A program made the translations under genes and the position numbers. Positions 37,713 through 46,289 of a DNA stretch of 64,000 nucleotides are shown one piece after another (the first letter of the stretch is position 1; every line of letters begins with the position of its first letter). Source of the stretch: a virus. Location of the stretch: positions 1 to 64,000 of the IMG/VR virus record IMGVR_UViG_3300047323_000190; one strand, given 5' to 3'. The notes beneath the pieces were generated by a model, which saw only the letters and a list, made by a program, of their open reading frames with translations, made no database searches and was not told the DNA's origin.

Positions 37713-38885
37713 GTGGCACGACAATACGATCAGCGATTGCGCGAGTTTGCCGATGCCAGGGAGATTTCCTTTCTCGACGCGCTGAATGAGCACGGCAAGC
37801 CGTCGGCCGCGGCTAAGGCGCTTGGGCTGCATCACAGTGTCGTGATCCGCGCTCTGGACAATCTGGAGCGTCGGGCGGCGAAGATGGGGTTTAGCCCATC
37901 GCACGATATGAATCACGTTGTGCCCGCTGGGTATCGCGTTAAGGGTGTGTCGACCTACTATGACGACGAGGGAAAGCCTCGCGGTCAGTGGGTAAAGTCA
38001 GTTGAGGACAGCGACGCGCGAGAGCGCATCTTGCGTGAATTCGCTGCAGAGCTGGCTGAAGGCGTTACCGGGCTGGCGCCGATTACGCCGCCGCCCGCTC
38101 ATGTCGTCGCTGATTTGCTCTGCGTCTATCCGCAAGGCGACCCGCACGTCGGCCTGCATAGCTGGTGGGCGGAAGCGGGAGAAGATTTCGACCTGAAAAT
38201 TGCTGAGCGCTTGATGTGCGCCGCAGTAGATCGCCTTGTGGCAACCGCGCCGGCCGCAGAAACAGCCCTTCTCCTGAATTTGGGAGATATGTTCCACGCA
38301 GACAATCAGCGCAACGAAAGCCAGTCAGGCCATAAACTCGATGTAGACGGACGCTGGGCGAAAGTCCAGCAAGTCGGACTGCGCGCCATGCTGCACTGTG
38401 TACGTCGCCTGCTTGAAAAGCACCAACGCGTGATTCTCCGTATCAACCGCGGCAATCACGACGGCCATTCCGCGTACGCGCTGGCCCTGATGATTTCGTG
38501 CTACTTCCACGATGAGCCGCGCGTTGAAGTCGACCTATCGCCCGCTGTCGCATGGTATTTCCAGTTCGGTAAGGTGCTGATCGGCTCGACTCACGGCGAC
38601 ACGCTCAAAGGCCCGGACATGCTGCCCATCATGGCGGCCGACGAGCCCGAGAAGTGGGGCGAGACGAAGCACCGCTACTGGTATGTAGGTCACGTCCACC
38701 ACCAGGACGTCAAAGAGTACCGCGGTGGCGTTGTGGAGTACTTCCGCACGCTCGCTGCTCGAGATGCGTGGCATGCCGGCCAAGGCTATCGCGCTGGCCG
38801 GGATATGCGCCTGATCGTGCATCACCGCGAGCACGGCGAGGTGGAAAGACACCGTTGCGACGTCGGTATGTTAGAGGCGGCGTAG
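37713..38885 (+). CDS. HTH plus calcineurin-like phosphoesterase
   Basis: This 390-residue GTG-started protein has an N-terminal HTH (about residues 20-60: SFLDALNEHGKPSAAAKALG, HSVVIRALDNLERRA) and a metallophosphatase domain with motifs GDPHVG (motif I, about 143), LGDMFHAD (II, about 190), RGNHDGH (III, about 250), STHGD (IV, about 290) and GHVHH (V, about 330). It is probably a phage nuclease or phosphatase that acts with the terminase or on DNA ends. Its last residues EVERHRCDVGMLEAA recur at the end of the HNH gene downstream. Confidence 0.82.
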   Translation: MARQYDQRLREFADAREISFLDALNEHGKPSAAAKALGLHHSVVIRALDNLERRAAKMGFSPSHDMNHVVPAGYRVKGVSTYYDDEGKPRGQWVKSVEDSDARERILREFAAELAEGVTGLAPITPPPAHVVADLLCVYPQGDPHVGLHSWWAEAGEDFDLKIAERLMCAAVDRLVATAPAAETALLLNLGDMFHADNQRNESQSGHKLDVDGRWAKVQQVGLRAMLHCVRRLLEKHQRVILRINRGNHDGHSAYALALMISCYFHDEPRVEVDLSPAVAWYFQFGKVLIGSTHGDTLKGPDMLPIMAADEPEKWGETKHRYWYVGHVHHQDVKEYRGGVVEYFRTLAARDAWHAGQGYRAGRDMRLIVHHREHGEVERHRCDVGMLEAA

Positions 38886-38896
38886 TACAATTGCAG

Positions 38897-38986
38897 GGCA
38901 CGGCTAGGCTTAGCGGCCGAAAGCCCCTTGAACAAGGGTTGCCGTGCCATCTCTCGTTCGATAATCCTCTGTTCAAGGATTGCAAT
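38897..38986 (+). promoter_or_regulatory. Structured leader of the HNH gene
   Basis: GGCACGGC (38897) and GCCGTGCC (38941) close a three-way junction that contains GGCTT/AAGCC (38907/38921) and CCCTTG/CAAGGG (38925/38933). A second hairpin AATCCT/AGGATT (38963/38976) covers the AAGGA ribosome site. CCTTGAACA (38927-38935) can instead pair with TGTTCAAGG (38970-38978), so two folds exclude each other. Confidence 0.6.
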
Positions 38987-39688
38987 ATGAAGACCATCCG
39001 CCGCAAAGAGGCGAAGGCCCTTGGGCTGACCCGCTATTTCACTGGCAAGCCATGTAAGCATGGCCATATCGACGAAAGATTCGCCAGCGATGGGCAGTGC
39101 GCCACGTGCAAGACAAAGTCTCGCGATGCTTGGTACGAGAACAACAAAGAGCGTGCGCGAGCAAAGAATATCCTGTGGCACAAGAATAACCCCGATGCAA
39201 AGCGGTTGAGAAATGCCGCTTGGGCATCCCGCAATCGGGAACAAGTGCGCGCCAGCATTAAAGCGCATTACTTGGCGAATCCCGAAAAATATGCTGAGTA
39301 TCGGGCGAATTGGCTGCAAGCCAACCCGGGGAAGATGGCGCCTTTCAGGAAGAAGTGGAAAGCCGCGAATCCGCACAAGATCGCCGCCGACGTGGCGAAA
39401 CGTGGTGCGACCAAGCTGCGCGCCACGCCGGCATGGGCTGATCACAAGGCAATCGAACAGTATTACCTCATCGCGGGATTCCTGACCTCCGAGTTGGGAA
39501 TTTCATTCGAAGTCGATCACGTGGTTCCATTACGCAGCAAGGTCGTGAGCGGGCTGCACGCCCACACGAATATGTCTATCTCGTTAGCGTCGTGGAATCG
39601 GTCAAAGTCGAATCGTTGGTGGCCGAACATGCCTGAGCCCGAGATCGAACGTCATCGCGCCGACATCGGAATGCTGGAGCCAGCATGA
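38987..39688 (+). CDS. HNH homing endonuclease with borrowed C-terminus
   Basis: The 233-residue protein has a basic N-terminus (RKEAKALGLTRYFTGKPCKH, CATCKTKSRDAWYENN), a Lys/Arg/Asn-rich middle, and an HNH core near the end: ISFEVDHVVPLRSKVVSGLH and MSISLASWNRSKSNRWWP. The last 15 residues (EIERHRADIGMLEPA) match the C-terminus of the upstream phosphoesterase at 11 of 15 positions. The start lies seven bases after a sequestered AAGGA. It is most likely a homing element inserted at the end of the phosphoesterase gene. Confidence 0.8.
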   Translation: MKTIRRKEAKALGLTRYFTGKPCKHGHIDERFASDGQCATCKTKSRDAWYENNKERARAKNILWHKNNPDAKRLRNAAWASRNREQVRASIKAHYLANPEKYAEYRANWLQANPGKMAPFRKKWKAANPHKIAADVAKRGATKLRATPAWADHKAIEQYYLIAGFLTSELGISFEVDHVVPLRSKVVSGLHAHTNMSISLASWNRSKSNRWWPNMPEPEIERHRADIGMLEPA

Positions 39689-39771
39689 CTCCCGCCACCA
39701 TCCACACCCTAATAGCCGCATACCTCGCAATTCTGCTGGCGGTGGCGGTGATTCCGCCGAGAGGCGGTTAA
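39685..39771 (+). CDS. 28-residue membrane peptide
   Basis: The peptide reads MTPATIHTLIAAYLAILLAV and ends VIPPRGG. Its ATG overlaps the HNH stop (ATGA). Before insertion of the HNH element this overlap would have joined it to the phosphoesterase gene. Confidence 0.45.
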   Translation: MTPATIHTLIAAYLAILLAVAVIPPRGG

Positions 39772-39775
39772 GGCA

Positions 39776-40045
39776 ATGATGAATCTCTTTCGTCGACTCC
39801 GCGTCTGGTGGAGCGACTTATCCTATCCCGCCGAGACGCAGGAGTGGATAGATGACTTCCTCGGCGTCTATACGGCCAGTGGTGGCCCAAGTCCGATGGA
39901 CAGGCGCCGCGACGGCGAGACGATGCGGGAATATCGGGCGCGGTTTGTGGAGTGGCTGACTGCTCCGCGCACGTATCCGAATTGGGCGAGTGATCAGCCG
40001 ATCACGCCCAGCAATCGCAGAATCTGCTCACAGTTGCGCCGGTAG
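39776..40045 (+). CDS. Small hypothetical protein
   Basis: The 89-residue protein (MMNLFRRLRVWWSDLSYPAE start) has a basic amphipathic N-terminus and a DRRRDGETMREYRARFVEWL segment. Its 3' end overlaps the convergent minus gene by 52 bases, which is unusual and suggests the antisense cassette entered here. Function unknown. Confidence 0.5.
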   Translation: MMNLFRRLRVWWSDLSYPAETQEWIDDFLGVYTASGGPSPMDRRRDGETMREYRARFVEWLTAPRTYPNWASDQPITPSNRRICSQLRR

Positions 40046-40275
40046 GCTGCAACCATAGTTCGCCCGTGTTCGTCGTCGCCCAGATGTAGCGGATCGGACA
40101 TTTCGTCATAGAACGCAGTAACGGCGCCGCGCAGCGTTTCGGTTTCGGCGTAGGAAAGCTGCTGGCCGTTGATGGTTATCGTGTTGGGCAGCATGGGCGT
40201 CCTGTTGATGATTTCGCAGATGCGGGCAAGATCCTGATCGAACTCGGCGACGGTGATTAGGCGGTTTCCAGTCAT
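39994..40275 (-). CDS. Hypothetical protein, antisense cassette gene 4
   Basis: This 93-residue protein starts MTGNRLITVAEFDQDLARIC and contains NTITINGQQLSYAETETLRG, then a helical part. It lies last in a four-gene minus-strand unit. Start overlaps the stop of the HTH gene by one base. Function unknown. Confidence 0.6.
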   Translation of the reverse strand: MTGNRLITVAEFDQDLARICEIINRTPMLPNTITINGQQLSYAETETLRGAVTAFYDEMSDPLHLGDDEHGRTMVAAYRRNCEQILRLLGVIG

Positions 40276-40529
40276 TATTCGCTCGTTTTCATACGCATGA
40301 CTTCAGCGGCGGACGCCAGTTCCTCGAGCGCGAACTGCTCCGGGTAGGTCAACAGGACTTCTGTCACCTTTCCGTCAATCTCGCGCGTGCCGGCCATCAG
40401 GTAACGCAACCGGCGTTCGCTGATGCCAATGCGGTTAGCGATCCACTGCTGAGACTTGTCGATGCGCTGGACTAGATTGCGCACCGTATCAGGATGCGGG
40501 GCGTGCAGGTTGGCGTTTGGTGTGCTCAT
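40275..40529 (-). CDS. HTH regulator, antisense cassette gene 3
   Basis: The 84-residue protein has an HTH at about residues 18-50 (RIDKSQQWIANRIGISERRL, RYLMAGTREIDGKVTEVL). This is the pattern of small XRE-like phage regulators. It may control its own cassette. ATGA overlap with the gene upstream. Confidence 0.65.
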   Translation of the reverse strand: MSTPNANLHAPHPDTVRNLVQRIDKSQQWIANRIGISERRLRYLMAGTREIDGKVTEVLLTYPEQFALEELASAAEVMRMKTSE

Positions 40530-40666
40530 AGCTTGCGGTAGATGATCGCCTCAGGGTACGAGTTGCGGAGGCAGCGCACAGCGCTCTCGACGTCTCGCGG
40601 CTTGTTGGAATCGACGGTGATGGTGCAAACCAATTGACCGTTGAGGAAGGCGCCGTAGGTAATCAT
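40526..40666 (-). CDS. Small hypothetical protein, antisense cassette gene 2
   Basis: This 46-residue protein reads MITYGAFLNGQLVCTITVDS and continues VESAVRCLRNSYPEAI. It forms a small beta-alpha unit common in phage accessory genes. ATGA overlap with the HTH gene. Confidence 0.55.
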   Translation of the reverse strand: MITYGAFLNGQLVCTITVDSNKPRDVESAVRCLRNSYPEAIIYRKL

Positions 40667-40678
40667 GACGCGCTCCGA

Positions 40679-40852
40679 TTAATAGCCGAGCCAGTCACGA
40701 ACAGCCTGAATCGTCGGCTCAATCGTTTCAATCTCGCCGAACGCAACGCCATCCTTGCAGTAAACGGCTTCAGCGACGATCTTGCCGTCGCGGCCTACGT
40801 GGGCGTTGATGCTGTGCTTTGCGATGTAGGCGACGAGTTGTTGAGCGTTCAT
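40679..40852 (-). CDS. Small hypothetical protein, antisense cassette gene 1
   Basis: The protein has 57 residues, starting MNAQQLVAYIAKHSINAHVG, with ETIEPTIQAVRDWLGY at the end. A GGAG ribosome site lies eight bases before the ATG. It is the first gene after the minus-strand promoter at 40900. Function unknown. Confidence 0.6.
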   Translation of the reverse strand: MNAQQLVAYIAKHSINAHVGRDGKIVAEAVYCKDGVAFGEIETIEPTIQAVRDWLGY

Positions 40853-40899
40853 TTTCTTTCTCCGGGTTCGCCTTCTGCAAGTGCAGTGGCATGAATAGG

Positions 40900-40927
40900 A
40901 TTATAGGCACGACGTACCGGATTGCAA
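40900..40927 (-). promoter_or_regulatory. Promoter of the antisense cassette
   Basis: Minus-strand TTGCAA and a perfect TATAAT are separated by 16 bases. Its strength and its orientation against the late operon suggest expression in the lysogen. Confidence 0.7.
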
Positions 40928-40998
40928 TCACTTTATACGGCACGGATAGAAATTTAACCCTGCATCTGCGGAAACTCCCCCATGAATGAGGTGTTGGC

Positions 40999-41523
40999 AT
41001 GGCCCTGTGCGGAGCTAAAGGCCGCAACGGTCAACCATGTAAGCGCCACGCCTCGGTAGGAGCCAAGCGCTGCAAGTTGCACGGCGGCAACAACAAACCA
41101 GCAAAGAAAGGTAACAAGTACGCCGCGAAACCCGGTGGTCTTTACAGCGCGTACCTGACGCCCGAAGAAACCAAGATCGCGGCAGCTCTCACGCTCGGCT
41201 CGGTCGACGAAGAGATCCGTCTGACCCGTATTCGTCTGATGCGCGCCCTGAAGCTTGAGGAAGAACGCGCTGACACCGCTGAACTGGACAGCGAAGTCGA
41301 GAGGGATGGTGCTGAGAACGTCTCGGCCAAATACGAACGACATTCGAAAGTCCGCGATTACGCTGGCCTGATTGATCGCTTGACAGCGCGCATTGCGATG
41401 CTCGAGAAGACGCGTGCCGAACTGAACAAAGATGCTCCGGACGGCGGCGAAGATGACCTGATGCGAGATGACACGGTCATCCTGAAACCTGATGAACCGA
41501 TCCCTGAGAAACCCATCGTCTAA
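40999..41523 (+). CDS. Terminase small subunit
   Basis: This 174-residue protein has an N-terminal Cys/His motif with CGAKGRNGQPCKRH and CKLHGGN, a recognised start for small terminase subunits. A helical middle (EEIRLTRIRLMRALKLEEER) and an acidic C-terminus follow. It should recognise the packaging site. The start of the large subunit overlaps its end by 32 bases in another frame. Confidence 0.78.
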   Translation: MALCGAKGRNGQPCKRHASVGAKRCKLHGGNNKPAKKGNKYAAKPGGLYSAYLTPEETKIAAALTLGSVDEEIRLTRIRLMRALKLEEERADTAELDSEVERDGAENVSAKYERHSKVRDYAGLIDRLTARIAMLEKTRAELNKDAPDGGEDDLMRDDTVILKPDEPIPEKPIV

Positions 41524-42802
41524 CGTCAATCTGACGCCGAAACAGGCGAACATCTTTGCGTGGGGTTTCCAGCCTGAGGCTCGTTTCCGCGATGCCGTAT
41601 GCGGTCGACGCTTCGGCAAGACGTTTCTCGGTGCCAAAGAGATGCGCCGGGCGGCCAAGCTGGCTGCCAAATGGGGCGTGTCGACTGACGACGAGATCTG
41701 GTACGCGGCTCCGACGTTCAAGCAGGCAAAGCGCGTTTTCTGGCGCCGGCTGAAAAAAGCGATTCCGCCGAACTGGCGCTTTGGCAAGCCGAACGAGACG
41801 GAATGCAGCATCACGCTCAAGACCGGGCATGTGATGCGAATTGTCGGGCTGGATGCTTACGACAATCTGCGCGGTTCCGGTCTGTTCTTCGTGCTGGTCG
41901 ACGAGTGGGCGGATTGCCCATATGAGGCGTGGGAAGAAGTCCTGCGCCCGATGCTTTCGACCTGTCGCTACTACGTTGATGGCGTCGAGCGCCGCGGCGG
42001 CCATGCTTTACGGATCGGCACGCCGAAGGGATTCAATCATTGCTACGACACCTATCTGGCTGGCCAGGATGGCCGCGAGCCGGATCACAAAAGCTGGCTG
42101 TACACATCGGTTCAGGGCGGCAACGTCCCGGTAGAGGAAATCGAAGCGGCGCGTCGCAGCATGGACCCGCGCACGTACCGGCAAGAGTACGAAGCCAGCT
42201 TTGAGAATTACCAGGGCGTCATTTACTACTGCTTTGATCGTCGGGCGAATCACACTGACGAGACGATCCAAGCTGGCGACGAGCTGCATATTGGCATGGA
42301 CTTTAACGTCGCCCACATGAGCGGCATCGTTTTTGTCATTCGTGACGGCGAGCCGCGGGCGGTAGACGAGATGGTCGACGTGTTCGATACGCCGGCCATC
42401 ATTGAAAAGATCAACGAGCGCTACGCCGGCCACAAGATCACGGTCTATCCGGACGCGTCTGGCGACAACCGAAAAACCAGCAATGCCAGCGAGTCAGATA
42501 TTGCATTGCTGAAGAAGGGCGGCTTTAAGGTGGTTGTGAATTCAGCCAATCCCGCCGTCAAGGACCGCATCAACAGCAAAAACGCGATGCTTTGCAACAC
42601 GTATGGCGACCGACGTTTGCTGGTGAACACGAAGAAATGCCCGAAATACACGCAGGCGCTCGAGCGTCAGGTGTGGGACGAGAAGAGTCAGCCAGATAAG
42701 ACGGCTGGATTCGATCACCCGAACGACGCAGGCGGCTACTTCATCGTGAAGACCTACCCGATCGTCAAGCGCACCACCACCGTAACCAGTTTCAACGCAT
42801 AA
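41492..42802 (+). CDS. Terminase large subunit
   Basis: The 436-residue protein has the packaging ATPase Walker A CGRRFGKTFLGAKEM (about residue 38), Walker B FFVLVDEWADC (about 130) and the C-terminal RNase H-like nuclease with MDFNVAHMSGIVF (about 270) and YPDASGDNRKTS (about 315). It moves and cuts DNA at the portal. It lies after the small subunit and before the portal gene. Confidence 0.93.
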   Translation: MNRSLRNPSSNVNLTPKQANIFAWGFQPEARFRDAVCGRRFGKTFLGAKEMRRAAKLAAKWGVSTDDEIWYAAPTFKQAKRVFWRRLKKAIPPNWRFGKPNETECSITLKTGHVMRIVGLDAYDNLRGSGLFFVLVDEWADCPYEAWEEVLRPMLSTCRYYVDGVERRGGHALRIGTPKGFNHCYDTYLAGQDGREPDHKSWLYTSVQGGNVPVEEIEAARRSMDPRTYRQEYEASFENYQGVIYYCFDRRANHTDETIQAGDELHIGMDFNVAHMSGIVFVIRDGEPRAVDEMVDVFDTPAIIEKINERYAGHKITVYPDASGDNRKTSNASESDIALLKKGGFKVVVNSANPAVKDRINSKNAMLCNTYGDRRLLVNTKKCPKYTQALERQVWDEKSQPDKTAGFDHPNDAGGYFIVKTYPIVKRTTTVTSFNA

Positions 42803-42811
42803 GCCAACCGC

Positions 42812-44209
42812 ATGACATCCACCGTCCGAGACACAACGCCCGCAGTAGATGCGATGACCGAGGATGATGCGGTCATTGCCGCGCTGTTGGGCGGGACGAC
42901 CGCCATGCGCAAGGCTGGCAAGACGTATCTGCCGCAGTGGCCCAACGAGACAGACTCTGCCTATAAGGCTAGGTGCGCCGCAGCCACGCTGTTTCCTGCT
43001 TATGCGCGGACGACGGAGGTTCTGACCGGAAAGCCCTTCTCGAAGCCCCTTACGTTCGCAGATGACGTTCCGGAGCAGATCAAGGAGTGGTGCGAGAACA
43101 TCGATCTGCAGGGGCACAACCTGCACGCGTTCGGCGCGGCGGTATGTAAGCACGCGATCGACTACGGGCTGTGCGGCATCCTTGCCGACTTCCCACCTAC
43201 TCGCGGTCGCTTGAAGACGAGAGCCGACGAAGCTGCAGCGGGCGTCCGACCTTACCTCGTCCATATCCACAAGCAGAATATTCTGGGCTGGCGGGCGCAG
43301 CGAATCAACGGCGTTCTGACACTCACCCAGTTGCGCTTTCTGGAGTCGGTCACCGAGCCAGATGGTCCTTTCGCCGAGACGACGATTGACCAGGTGCGCG
43401 TTCTCTACCCCGGCAAGTGGGAAGTGTGGCGAGAGAGCGACCAGGTAGACGCGGACGGAAAGAAGATCTGGGTGATTCACGACAAGGGCTCGACGACTCT
43501 CAAGAAAATTCCGTTCGTGCCGGTCTACGGCAAGCGGACTGGTTTCATGCAGGGTACGGCGCCCTTGGTCGAACTGGCGCACATGAATGTCGAGCACTGG
43601 CAGAGCAAATCTGACCAGCAGACGATTCTGCACATCGCTCGCATCCCGCTGCTGTTCGGCAAGAATCTCGACGGCGCTGAAATCACCGTAGGGACATCAT
43701 CGGCCATCGTTGCGGACGGTGAGAATGCCGATCTTCGCTATGTCGAGCACTCGGGCAAGGCGATCGAGGCCGGTCGCCAGTCGCTGAAGGACCTCGAAGA
43801 CGGTATGCGTCAGGTCGGTGCAGAGCTGCTCGTTATCAAGCCGGGCAATACCACGATCGTCCAGACACAGGCCGATAACGAAGCCGGTATGTGCGTGCTT
43901 CAGCGCATCGCACAGGATCTGGAAGACGCGCTGGACGAAGCATTGCAGCTCGTCGCGGAATGGGTCCGGTTGCCAGAAGGCGGGCACGTCACCGTGTTCA
44001 AGGACTTCGGCGTCGCGTCGCTTGAGGCTGCATCGCTTGAGCTACTGCGGGACATGAACGTCGATGGAACGCTATCGGATGAAACGCTCTATCGAGAAGG
44101 TCAGCGCCGCGGCGTGATCGGTCCCGACGTAAGTTGGGAAGACGAAAAAACGCGCATCAAGGCCAATACGCCGAAGCAGGAACTTGGCAAGGTTGGCATC
44201 ACAGATTAA
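42812..44209 (+). CDS. Portal protein (DUF4055 type)
   Basis: The protein of 465 residues matches DUF4055 portal-type proteins, with YLPQWPNETDSAYKARCAAA, the FPAYARTTEVLTGKPFSKPL block, HAIDYGLCGILADFPPT and EHWQSKSDQQTILHIARIPL. It forms the ring at the head vertex. Position after the terminase and before the scaffold and coat genes supports the role. A Rho-independent terminator follows. Confidence 0.85.
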   Translation: MTSTVRDTTPAVDAMTEDDAVIAALLGGTTAMRKAGKTYLPQWPNETDSAYKARCAAATLFPAYARTTEVLTGKPFSKPLTFADDVPEQIKEWCENIDLQGHNLHAFGAAVCKHAIDYGLCGILADFPPTRGRLKTRADEAAAGVRPYLVHIHKQNILGWRAQRINGVLTLTQLRFLESVTEPDGPFAETTIDQVRVLYPGKWEVWRESDQVDADGKKIWVIHDKGSTTLKKIPFVPVYGKRTGFMQGTAPLVELAHMNVEHWQSKSDQQTILHIARIPLLFGKNLDGAEITVGTSSAIVADGENADLRYVEHSGKAIEAGRQSLKDLEDGMRQVGAELLVIKPGNTTIVQTQADNEAGMCVLQRIAQDLEDALDEALQLVAEWVRLPEGGHVTVFKDFGVASLEAASLELLRDMNVDGTLSDETLYREGQRRGVIGPDVSWEDEKTRIKANTPKQELGKVGITD

Positions 44210-44232
44210 CGGGAGCAATCCCAACGAAGTCG

Positions 44233-44261
44233 GGCCGCAGCTAACCACTGCGGCCTTTTTG
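44233..44261 (+). terminator. Terminator after the portal gene
   Basis: GGCCGCAG and CTGCGGCC (8 bp) enclose a seven-base loop and run into TTTTTG. Confidence 0.85.
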
Positions 44262-44332
44262 TTTGTCGCGGCGCGGAAGCAATGCGGCGTCTACGGGCAG
44301 ATAGCCTATTTATTTGAGACTGGAAAGTCACC

Positions 44333-45121
44333 ATGAAGCTGAAACTCGATGACCAGGGGCACGTAGTCCTCTCGGATGGCAAGCCGGTGTATGTGCACGA
44401 CGACGGCAAGGAAATCGCCTTCGATGGAGCGCAGGCATTTGCAAAGATCGGCCAACTTACCAGCGAGAACAAGGCGCACAGGACGCGCGCCGAAGAACTC
44501 GACGGCAAGGTGAAGCTGTTCGAAGGCATTGAGGACCCAGACGCGGCGAAACGCGCACTCGAGACTGTCAAGAACATCAAGGACGGCGATCTGATCGCGG
44601 CCGGCAAGGTCGAGGAAATCAAGGCGGCAGCGAAGAAAGCCGCCGAGGAGCAGGTCGAGGCTGCAAACAAGCAGTTTCTGGCCGACCTGACCAAGACCAA
44701 GACCGAGCGCGACACGCTGCAACAGCAGCTCTACGACGAACGAATCGGCGGCAGCTTTGACCGCTCGAAGTTCATCGCGGAGAAGTTGGCTATCCCTGGC
44801 GATCTGGCGCGCGCCGCATTTGGCAAGGCTTTCAAGATCGAGGAAGGAAAGGTTGTGGCCTACGACGGCAACGGGAACAAGCTGTTCTCCCGCGAACGTC
44901 CGGGCGATCTCGCTAACTTCGACGAAGCACTGGAAACACTGGTCGAGCACTACCCACATCGCGATCAGATCCTCAAGGGGTCGGGCGCCAGCGGAAGCGG
45001 CGCAAATGGTGGCGGTGGTGGCGGATCGGGCTCGAAAGCACTTACTCGCGATGCCTTTGCGGCGCTGCCTGCTGACAAGCAGATGGCGCACGTCAAGGGC
45101 GGCGGAACCATCTCAGACTGA
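44333..45121 (+). CDS. Scaffold protein
   Basis: This 262-residue protein has an N-terminal domain (MKLKLDDQGHVVLSDGKPVY), a long coiled-coil middle (about residues 50-150) and a C-terminal Gly-rich, basic segment. Length, low complexity and position between portal and coat protein are typical for capsid scaffolds. It is removed from the mature head. Confidence 0.72.
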   Translation: MKLKLDDQGHVVLSDGKPVYVHDDGKEIAFDGAQAFAKIGQLTSENKAHRTRAEELDGKVKLFEGIEDPDAAKRALETVKNIKDGDLIAAGKVEEIKAAAKKAAEEQVEAANKQFLADLTKTKTERDTLQQQLYDERIGGSFDRSKFIAEKLAIPGDLARAAFGKAFKIEEGKVVAYDGNGNKLFSRERPGDLANFDEALETLVEHYPHRDQILKGSGASGSGANGGGGGGSGSKALTRDAFAALPADKQMAHVKGGGTISD

Positions 45122-45130
45122 TAGGAAATC

Positions 45131-46279
45131 ATGGCGAATACGCTTACATCCCTCGTACCCGACCTGTACGAAGCGCTTGACGTTGTCTCGCGCGAACTGT
45201 CGGGTTTCATCCCCTCCGTCACGCTCGACGCATCGGCTGCCCGTGCAGCTCTGAACCAGGCTGTTCGCGTGCCGATCACGCCGGCCGCTGCCGCTGAAGA
45301 CGTGACGCCGGGTCAATTGCCGCCCGATGACGGCGATCAGATCATCGGCAATACGCCGATTACGATCTCCAAGTCGCGTACCGTTCCGTTCCGCTGGTCG
45401 GGCGAAGAACAAAAGGGCGTCAACTCGGGCCCCGGCTATCCGAACATTCGTCGTGACCAGATCGCGCAGGCAATGCGTACGCTGGTCAACGAAATTGAAG
45501 CGGCTGTCGGCGGCCTGGCCGTCAGCGCATCGCGCGCATGGGGTACGGCTGGCGCCGCCCCGTTCGCAACTGACCTCAGCGACCCGGCCAACGTCCGCAA
45601 GATTCTTGCTGACAACGGCGCGCCAATGAGCGACATGCAACTGGTGATCGACACGACCGCCGGCGCCAAGGTTCGCTCGCTCGCCCAGTTGACGAAAGCC
45701 AATGAAGCTGGCACGACCGACGTCCGCGCGCAAGGTACGTTGCTCGAGATTCACGGCTTCTCGCTGCGCGAATCGGCTGGCGTCCAGCAAATCGCTGCTG
45801 GCTCGGTGACGGGCACCGTCACTGCCTCGGGTTCGAAGGGCTCGGCGTCGGTCACGATCACGACCGCTGCTGGCGCCGCAACCGCGATCCTGGCGGGCGA
45901 CGTGGTGACCTTCGCGGGCGACACCAACAAGTATGTCGCTGCCGCTGCGCTGACGTTGGGCGCTTCGACCTCGGGCACGCTGACACTGGTCGATCCGGGC
46001 CTGCGCACGACGCTCTCGAGCGCTGCTGTGACGGTGGTTGCAACGGCAACGCGTAACTTCGCGTTCAGCCGTTCGGCGATCATTCTGGCGACCCGCGTTC
46101 CGGCCCTCCCGGAAGAAGGCGATATGGCCGCTGACCGGATGCTGATCACCGATCCGCGCACCGGCCTGACGTTCGAAATCGCGATGTACCTCCAGTACCG
46201 TCGCGTGCGGTATGAGGTTTCGCTGGCCTATGGTTTCGCCAACATTAAGCCGCGCCACACGGCGCTGTTGCTCGGGTAA
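45131..46279 (+). CDS. Major capsid protein (P22-coat type)
   Basis: The 382-residue protein starts MANTLTSLVPDLYEALDVVS, as in P22 gp5-type coat proteins, and has IPSVTLDASAARAALNQAV, then SKSRTVPFRWSGEEQKGVN. A beta-rich insert with Ala/Thr repeats lies at about residues 215-300. It forms the head shell with the HK97 fold. The P22 group is usually found in short-tailed phages, here combined with a contractile tail. Confidence 0.85.
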   Translation: MANTLTSLVPDLYEALDVVSRELSGFIPSVTLDASAARAALNQAVRVPITPAAAAEDVTPGQLPPDDGDQIIGNTPITISKSRTVPFRWSGEEQKGVNSGPGYPNIRRDQIAQAMRTLVNEIEAAVGGLAVSASRAWGTAGAAPFATDLSDPANVRKILADNGAPMSDMQLVIDTTAGAKVRSLAQLTKANEAGTTDVRAQGTLLEIHGFSLRESAGVQQIAAGSVTGTVTASGSKGSASVTITTAAGAATAILAGDVVTFAGDTNKYVAAAALTLGASTSGTLTLVDPGLRTTLSSAAVTVVATATRNFAFSRSAIILATRVPALPEEGDMAADRMLITDPRTGLTFEIAMYLQYRRVRYEVSLAYGFANIKPRHTALLLG

Positions 46280-46289
46280 TGAGCGCACG

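Noticed and set aside
38895-39690. Group I intron or IscB/omegaRNA-type element
   Set aside because: The leader is too short for a group I core and the protein has no RuvC parts. The phosphoesterase is complete without splicing, so a homing insertion is simpler.
42542-43633. Minus-strand frame of 363 codons
   Set aside because: Antisense to terminase and portal genes; composition is that of a shadow frame.
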